Source of the DNA: Lasioglossum baleicum | Lineage: Eukaryota > Arthropoda > Insecta > Hymenoptera > Halictidae | Length of the DNA stretch: 64,000 nt | Assembly (NCBI RefSeq): GCF_051020765.1 | Contig: NC_134929.1 | Location: forward strand, 3,002,786 to 3,066,785 | Reading direction: 5' to 3' | Shown: positions 57,391 through 64,000 of the stretch, piece by piece | How the letters are laid out: each line of letters starts with the position of its first letter | How positions within the stretch are numbered: position 1 is the first letter of the stretch | The notes under the pieces: model-generated | The model's input: only the letters and a program-made list of their open reading frames with translations | Databases searched by the model: none | Told to the model about the DNA's origin: nothing | Translations under genes and position numbers: made by a program

Positions 57391-59234
57391 ATCCTGTACT
57401 AAACTAATTATTCTAGCTTCCCAAAAAGTTCAAATCGTATAGTACAATATTAAAGAAGTTATCATTTTTAGAGCGTCCGAAAATTTTTGCGAGTCACAGT
57501 ATGTACATATATCGCACAGAACACAATTCTTCTTTCTATTAAATCGCATTTCTTAGGTCAAACAATTGCATTTTGTAATGTATAATAACATGTAATAATA
57601 ATGTAAAATGTAATAACGTTAAAAATTACTTAATATACACCCGCGGTAAAATCAGTAAGTATAACTTTCGTCCTCACAGCAGAAACGTCGAAAAAATTTT
57701 GACAATGATGTCCCACAATAAAAAAAATCTGAAAAAACTTGACGACACTGCCTGCTGTAGTACTTTATCAAGGAACCAAACAGTAGAATAGCATGTTTTC
57801 ATATTTTCTAGAAATCTGCATTTTTCCGATTTTTGGGGGTTTTTCATTGTTTACGACTACAGTTTGCAACCAAAAAATCTGAAGAAATTCTATAAAATGC
57901 GTCTTAGGATCCAAAATATGTAACATTTTTTTTAGAATTTTAGAACGTATTTGAGACCGGAAAATTGCGCTCGACTGTGCAACAGGCCTAACGGTTCTGG
58001 AGAACCGATTACACTGTCCAACACCAAATTTGTTTTCAATATACTGTTGGGTCCTTCTTATAGAGTTTTTTGCGCTGATTCCGAATCTGTCCTTAATTTT
58101 TCTCCTATACGCACAGTTTTTGAAAAACATGGCTTTGAAAAAAAACATATTTTTCAACTTTAAACAAATATTGTGGTTATTATAAAAGATATTGAATTGT
58201 TCTTTACAGCAAAAGATTCTGTAGACTTTCCCGAATACAGTGATATCCATATTAATACATTATGATTGTTTAAACATGTTTAAACAATGATTAAAGACGG
58301 AGAGACACTACTTTTGCACCAATTTTTGAGGATATTTTTCAATTTATCTCAAAAAATTAGGGTCCAGCGGAAAATCGAACTATACCACGCGATAGAGCAG
58401 ACTTTTATCTTGAGAAACCACCCTTTCAAGTTTGTAACGTCGACGTTTTTTTCGAACCAGAAAACAAAATAACTAATATAGAATATTAGAATGTAATGGA
58501 GAAGCGTTTGAGCATCTTCTTCAATAAAGACATTTTTTGAAAATATCTCGAGATCTAATAATTTTTTGCCATGTGTACCCCAATCATTTTTTACGTAGAA
58601 TGAACAGAAGAATCGATCTGTGTAAAAAACAATATGCATTTCTATATAAAGAAATGATGCAATTGTTAATTGCACATGCACTGCTGCATCCAAAAAAAGT
58701 TAAAGACCTACAGATGTAGTTTTCTTCGAACCATTTATCTTTCTCCTTTTGCATTTTTTTGTAAATGCAATAATAACCGAGTTATGACTTGTAACAATTG
58801 CGTGAATCACCCTGTATACTTAAAATTTAAAAAATACGTTTTATAGATTTGTGTCAATTAAACATATTCTGAAAATTTCAGGGTAACCCTAAAGTTATTC
58901 TTCTAAATTTTCGTAGAAAAAATTGGTTTTCAATTTGGTTTAATTAATAATAACTGTGCCTAAAAATATGAAAAAAATTGGAGACAGTATTGATGACAGT
59001 AAGTATTTCATCATTAAATTAATTTCCAAGATGGTGGCTTTTAAACTTCGATATAAAATCTGTGTTTCTTCGAAATCTTCCGGCTTTTCTATTTTTTAAA
59101 ACTAGAGTTTGCAACAAAGGCTCGGGAAAAATTAAAATACTTCTATGAATATAATTTATATTATTAGAGATTTGTATATTAGTTACATATTTGATATAAA
59201 ACAATATAAACTGTATGTCCTAATCCTGGCCAAT

Positions 59235-59457
59235 GATGATGTACGATCTGATCCAGTCTAAAGATGATGTAGGATCTGTTCTAGGCTAAAGATGATGTAG
59301 GATCTGATCCAGGCTAAAGATGATGTAGGATCTGATCCAGGCTAAAGATGATGTAGGATCTGTTCTAGGCTAAAGATGATGTAGGATCTTGTCCATGCTA
59401 AAGATGATGTAGGATCTTGTCCATGCTAAAGATGATGTAGGAGCTGATCCAGGCTAA
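59235..59457 (+). repeat. 28-bp tandem array, eight units
   Basis: GATGATGTAGGATCTG plus YTCYAGGCTAAA at exact 28-bp spacing. Inverted relative to 54055-54118. Confidence 0.93.
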
Positions 59458-59529
59458 GTACTAGACTAGGGGGCAGCACTATATGGGCACGGCCAAAACC
59501 CGGGCGTGAGCACTCTCATATACTCTCTG

Positions 59530-59695
59530 ACTACGAACCCTCTCGCCCATTTGTGGCGTGGCCACAATCTAGTCATCGTGTGGCTTGGACAGCTGCGAAT
59601 AGGGTCGACCATTGTACGTGACCGTTTGGTGGCGTCGACACGCTGGGCTCGAGATGTGGCTCCGATTCGCTTGGTTGTCTGGGTATACGTATAAC
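59530..59695 (-). repeat. Locus L, right of element E
   Basis: Aligns with the reverse complement of 42795-42861 (CATTTGTGG, GTTGTCTGGGTATA) with more divergence and some extra sequence. Confidence 0.7.
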
Positions 59696-60011
59696 ACTTA
59701 ATACATGTATACAGTAATACATAACAATATATTTGTAACAATATACTTATCTATATGTATATGTATATTTCTAACAATATATTTATTTATATAATTATAA
59801 AACATAAATTTTAAATTTTATTATTAAAAATCTCTTGAAACTGTTTTGTTTCTTTCCATGGTCCTCCGCTAATGTAAGCCACATCCGTATGGAAACACTA
59901 TTTTCTTTCTGATGAACTGATGTTTTGGATATCTTCGCTGCATCTAAAAATTAGAATTTCTTGGTGAAAAGCATTGTCCAATAAACGGGAAGATTTTTTA
60001 GCATGAATATA
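59696..60011. other. AT-rich sequence, possible minus-strand exon
   Basis: TATATGTATA-rich to about 59830. On the minus strand TTTTTAG at about 59948 precedes ATGCAGCGAAGATATCC and 24 open codons to a stop near 59875. I recognise no family. Confidence 0.25.
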
Positions 60012-60482
60012 TTAGGTTGGAGGGAAAGCTATGTCGTATTTTAAATAAACAGGTAATTTTGCTTGTAAATCAAAAACACATGTTAACTAGCGAGTCATTG
60101 GAAAACAGGAATTGACAGGTTATCTGAGAAATGACAACATATTGTAACAAATAATGAAAATTATATAATTGAATAATATTAAACATGTATTTTTATAAAT
60201 TGAATCAAATGTTTTCTTTAACGCTAAACCTACCGAGCCTCAAAAGTAACTGGTACACACATGTTCCCTTATAAAAACGACAAGATTGATTTTATTTAGA
60301 CTTTGTACGGCTCCTATTATAATATGTGCACTACTAAAGATATCTATACAATTGTTTCTTATGAAATCAGTATTATTACTTTTCTAATTGTAAAATAAAA
60401 AATCTGGAACTGGTCATCTTGACCGGTGTTGGTAGGATTAGTGTTATAGTTAAAATACGCTAGAATTTTCTCTCCAACCTAA
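60012..60482. mobile_element. 471-bp mariner MITE, TSD TA
   Basis: The ends TTAGGTTGGAGGGAAAGCTA and TTTCTCTCCAACCTAA are of the TTAGGTTGG type known from mariner transposons, flanked by TA. No transposase remains. Confidence 0.9.
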
Positions 60483-60549
60483 TAATATTTTTGAATTTTC
60501 CTTTTGTCAGTAATGTTTCAATGTCTGAAAATAAATATAAAATAAAAAC

Positions 60550-60780
60550 TTACCTGAACTGACATTGACAAGTTTCACCAACACAATCGCGTGACAGGTG
60601 GCTGAAGTTACCGAATCACTCACACACGTTTTTTATTAATTGGAATACTCTATTACAAACACGTGCACAAGCATGTGCTAAACTAACTTCACTACATACA
60701 TACACGTAAACCCACGGCGATGCAACGCGACTGTCGCTCACCTGTCGCGTAAGCTTATTTGTACGGTCCCCGATATATAC
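60550..60780 (-). other. Candidate 5' exon with consensus splice donor
   Basis: The minus strand reads ...GTCAATGTCAGTTCAG then GTAAGTTTTT at about 60553, a full-consensus donor. Upstream is about 220 bp of low-copy, moderate-GC sequence. It could be an untranslated first exon of a gene reading leftward, with the mariner MITE in its intron. No protein evidence. Confidence 0.3.
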
Positions 60781-60784
60781 ATAA

Positions 60785-61090
60785 ATTAATATATTGTTAT
60801 AAATATATATATTTTTAATAAAAATTTATTTGTTTAAACAATTGCTTAAATAATAAACAGTTATTTGTTTAATCATCTGTTTAAATAATAAATGTATTTG
60901 TTTAAACATGTGTTTAAATAATAAAAATTTGTTTGATTAAACAATCGTTTAAATAATATAAATGTACTTGTTTAAACAATCCTCCAAATAATGAAACTCT
61001 ATTTATTTAAACATGTGTTTAAATAATAAAAATTGTTTGTTTAACCAATCGTTTAAATAATACAAATGTATTTGTTTAAACAATTGTTAT
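60785..61090. repeat. AT-rich minisatellite, unit about 42 bp
   Basis: TTTAAATAATAAA and TTGTTTAAACA alternate through about seven units. It shares words with the array at 16851-17310. Confidence 0.85.
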
Positions 61091-61189
61091 AGTCCTTATT
61101 AGAGTGTCCGAATATGGAATAATAATGAAAGTCACTGTAAAATTTATTTATTGTGTAAATAAGTACCATGTATTACATTACATATGTAT

Positions 61190-61982
61190 TGCGACGTGGC
61201 AACGTCACATCAAGATCTCAGTTATTTGAAATCAAATAAAGATATCGAATAAAGATACATGTGATTTTCATCTCTTCCAGTTACTCGTCACGAATAAAAG
61301 CGTCAAATAAATCGTCTGGCTAAATCGAGCTTCAAATAACGAATAAAAGATGACGGATAAATCTCGCGCGACATCTGGGAATTCGAATAATCCATACCAC
61401 CGACGAGATACTGTTAAAGACTGCCAGCCTTATGGGAGTTGGCGGGACTCGAATTTTTCGGTATTTCTTACGCCCTCTAGGATATATTTTAGCTCCATCC
61501 AGAGAAACAGAAGGCCAACGACGGCATTTTGTCGGTAAAGAAGACCACTGAGGAGATTCTCGTCGCGATGCATCGGTGTGAATGCGAATTATTACGAAAC
61601 CATATCGATTATTATTAAATGTTACATTCTCCGCCATATTTCAGACGATGTTTTGGCACTATTTTAACACTATTTAGAACTTTTAGTGATGTGGTATATC
61701 AGATCACTGTACCTTTCACGTTATCCCCGCGCCCACTCGCGCCCACTTACTGGTCCCGCGGAATAACACAGGGGCTGGCAGTCTTTAATAGTATCTCGTC
61801 GGTGTCCATACTATTACGAATCTATTTCTTCGAATAAAATCTGACGGATAACTCTGCAATCAAGTTAACGACAGATACAACCGTAAGATAAATCGTGGCG
61901 CTGTATTCGACTCTCAAATAAAAGTCGAAGATAACCAGAAAATCGTCGGAGAGACAGATGAATAAACTCTCCAAACCGTAGT
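61190..61982 (-). repeat. Dispersed repeat (inverted copy of 42396-42700), split by T
   Basis: CATCAAGATC ... TTATTTGAAATCAAATAAA on the left and CGCTGTATTCGACTCTCAAATAA on the right match 42396-42700 in reverse. Confidence 0.7.
61398..61804 (+). mobile_element. Element T: clean 407-bp TIR MITE, TSD TCCATAC
   Basis: TIRs CACCGACGAGATACTGTTAA and its near-complement (about 32 bp). TCCATAC stands at 61391-61397 and 61805-61811. The ends match those of B, X and Z, but only the two ends are present, with about 340 bp between: a deletion derivative of the 5.5-kb form or its ancestor. Y is the same element in reverse. Confidence 0.95.
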
Positions 61983-62857
61983 CACCGACGAGATACTATT
62001 AAAGACTGCCAGCCCCTGTGTTATTCCGAGGGACCGGTAAGTGGGCGCGAGTGGGCGCGGGGATAACGGGAAAGTTACAGTGATCTGATATACCACAGCG
62101 GTAAAAGTTCCACAATCGACGAGATATTCGTCAAGTTGAAGAAGAATGATATAGTAGAATGCTGACATTACCTATTCTGTAATTGCCTTATAATACTATA
62201 TATAATTATCTTATTGCATTCTTATTTTCCTTATTATCACCATTGTAATAATTGTTTACAATATAATCGATAGTTTATAGATGTAGGAAAAATGGAAGTA
62301 ATTACTACGTAATATCCTACAAATGTATTATTGGAATTTAAAAGTAATTTGAACATTATTGCGTTATATATAAAATAATGATTCTTAAAAAATATTTTGT
62401 TATGTTGTGTAATGACAAAATTCAATCGTTCTTATTAAGATCCTTAGTAGGAAACAGAAAATTAATTTTTTTACTTATTTATCCCATACTTGTAATGCTC
62501 GACAGCATTATTGACTGCAATTATTAAAGTAGAGGTAGTAACAAGATAAAAGTATTAACTAATTAAACTAATTTTCGACGGCTCCTATCCATACAATGTT
62601 ATTTAGAGGCAGTATTTCGTACGAAGATATCTAAAAAAATAATTCTGTTTGACTCTATACGAATATTTCTTGCACCATATATGACGCTATTTAAAAAGTG
62701 CGTGTAACATTATTTTATTTCATTCTGAACTGAACCACTTCCTGAAACATGATTCATTTATGAGTACATTGTGCGACGAGACGAAGAGCTAGCAGACGAA
62801 GTCGAAGTCGAAATCTTAAAAGAATAAGGACTCTCCGCGTCTCTTTTTTTACCGACG
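61983..62857 (-). mobile_element. Element U: right part of a B-family copy, interrupted
   Basis: Starts CACCGACGAGATACTATTAA after CCGTAGT and follows Z (32078-32955) closely, including the GCAGACGAAGTCGAAGTCG stretch, until broken by the next element. The other end lies outside the window. Confidence 0.85.
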
Positions 62858-62948
62858 CACAGTGGTCCCAAAGCCCGAAAACGTGGCCAAAACCTCAAGA
62901 CGTCCCTGGATTAAATTTAAAATTTGTGATGTTATGTTTTCAAGGTCG

Positions 62949-63330
62949 CTGATTACGAATCTGAACTTAGAATTTCGAAAAACAAAATGGCCGATCCAAT
63001 ATGGCGGACGGGTATCTGAAAAAATGATTCGATTTCTAAAAAAATTGGCAATACGATGTTTTCTTGGATCTCTGATTACGATTCTGAACTTAGAATTTTG
63101 AAAAACAAAATGGCCGATCCAATATGGCGGACGGGTATCTGAAAAAATGATTCGATTTCTAAAAAAATTGGCAATACGATGTTTTCTTGGATCTCTGATT
63201 ACGATTCTGAACTTAGAATTTCGAAAAACAAAATGGCCGATCCAATATGGCGGACGGGTATCTGAAAAAATGATTCGATTTCTATAAAAATTGGTAATAC
63301 GATGTTTTCTGGATCTCTGATTACGAATTT
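62949..63330 (+). repeat. Tandem repeat, 123-bp unit, three copies
   Basis: CTGATTACGAWTCTGAACTT recurs at 62949, 63072 and 63195, with a partial copy at 63317. Units contain AAAATGGCCGATCCAATATGG. Inverted copies start at 63775. Confidence 0.95.
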
Positions 63331-63471
63331 GAATTGAAAAATTTGATGGAACAGGAAGGTTGAATCAAATATAGCAATATTTGCAATGGAGGAATGAGGC
63401 ATTGGTAAATAAAACTTTAATACGCTTATCGTTAAATTGCGTTTATTCAATCAATCTAGTAACGATATAAG

Positions 63472-63740
63472 TTAAAAATAAATTTCGTCATCGGCAGATT
63501 CAAAATCTTCTCTGGATGCTTCATGTATTTCTTCTGCATTTGTATCCTTATCTATCCTTGGCGATGCTAATAAGTCAACTGCTTCTGCAGATAGGCTTCT
63601 CAATTTCTTTTGCGGCAATTTTCTTATGCCAGATAAAAATGGGTCGGAGTGTAGCAGAAGATGATTAAACACATCCTCCATCGTTTTAACTCGTGAATAT
63701 TTTCGAGATAAATCTTTTCGAAATCGCTTCTTTTCCGTGC
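63472..63740 (-). CDS. Unrecognised coding-like segment inside the foldback
   Basis: An open minus-strand frame ends at 63472. From the Met at 63681 it encodes 69 residues; the frame stays open upstream to about 63740 with a basic stretch (KKRFRKDLSRKYSRVK). PFLSGIRKLPQKKLRSLS followed by an acidic tail loosely resembles the BESS motif of MADF/BESS proteins, but that is a weak impression. It may be captured host sequence or the remnant of an element protein. Confidence 0.3.
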
Positions 63741-64000
63741 GCGTGCATTGCGAGACGCAAAAACCAAATACACACTTTCAAATACCCGTCCGTCATATGG
63801 GATCGGCCATTTTGTTTTTCGAAATTTTAAGTTCAGAATCGTAATCAGAGATCCAGAAAACATCATATTACCAATTTTTATAGAAATCGAATCATTTTTT
63901 CAAATACCCGCCCGCCATATTGGATCGGCCATTTTGTTTTTAAAAATTCTAAGTTCAGATTCGTAATCAGCGACCTTGAAAACATTACATCACAAATTTT

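Larger units (their letters stand above)
53992..59529 (+). mobile_element. Element E: 5538-bp TIR element, TSD ACTACGA
   Basis: Perfect 44-bp TIRs (53992-54035, 59486-59529) begin CAGAGAGTATATGAGAGTG. The 7-bp duplication ACTACGA lies at 53985-53991 and 59530-59536; L' (42855-42861) has it once. Inside the TIRs are inverted arrays of the 28-bp unit (54055-54118, 59235-59457). The interior from 54185 to 56770 is the same body as in B, X and Z. It is followed by mariner-like sequence, a LINE 3' fragment (56975-57390) and the foldback end (58012-58470). No transposase is recognisable; it looks like a large non-autonomous element. Confidence 0.94.
62858..64000. mobile_element. Second Transib-like foldback element, leaves the window
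   Basis: Begins CACAGTGGTCCC after CGACG in U. The right part (63775-64000) is the inverted copy of 62916-63330, so the other end should lie within about 100 bp beyond the window. The left arm holds a tandem repeat; the middle (63330-63775) is single-copy. Confidence 0.72.

Noticed and set aside
59235..59457. CRISPR-like array of 28-bp repeats
   Set aside because: Units are contiguous without unique spacers, the setting is eukaryotic, and the array is the inverted partner of the array at the other end of a transposon.

Overview
This is a transposon-saturated stretch of an animal genome, most likely an insect and by inference a hymenopteran such as an ant. The inference rests on AT-rich, intron-like background, Bel-Pao, Copia, jockey/I-like LINE, mariner, hAT and Helitron elements in one place, and a tRNA-Tyr primer site of insect type. 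I see no confident complete host gene, no rRNA, no tRNA gene and no CRISPR array.

Layout. Bases 1-524 are the 5' end of a minus-strand Bel-Pao element cut by the window edge. A truncated hAT-type transposase lies at 684-1613. From 1688 to 42395 runs one element (A) blown up by nested insertions: an intact Bel-Pao (3042-9449), a decayed Copia (9839-12816), a candidate 1.8 kb solo LTR (13015-14793), and a nest of terminal-inverted-repeat (TIR) elements from 18275 to 41318. 42396-53991 holds repeats, mariner-like MITEs, about 1.3 kb of low-copy sequence, a foldback element carrying a 5'-truncated LINE (47189-50075), and a Transib-like MITE (50463-50972). An almost clean sister copy of A, element E, occupies 53992-59529. 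The right end has a mariner MITE, minisatellites, two more TIR elements and a Transib-like foldback that leaves the window.

Main result. At least nine elements belong to a group of TIR transposons with CA...TG ends, and every one whose two flanks can be seen has a 7-bp target-site duplication (TSD): GTAGGGT, ATTGGGT, CTGCCAG, GTATCTC (twice), CTCATAT, TCCATAC, ACTACGA. Two insertions have an unoccupied copy of the target inside this window. Removing nested insertions gives consistent lengths: B becomes 5498 bp and Z 5502 bp; Y becomes 407 bp, the same as clean copy T. Several of these elements sit inside the terminal 7-36 bp of a relative, so they appear to target their own ends. None carries a recognisable transposase, so the mobilising enzyme is unknown. 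The deepest nest has six levels: A > V2 > B > Z > Helitron > palindromic element.

How the genes work together: only mobile-element genes are recognisable. Of these only the Bel-Pao polyprotein (3555-8897) looks intact; the Copia, LINE, Helitron helicase and hAT genes are frameshifted, truncated or interrupted.
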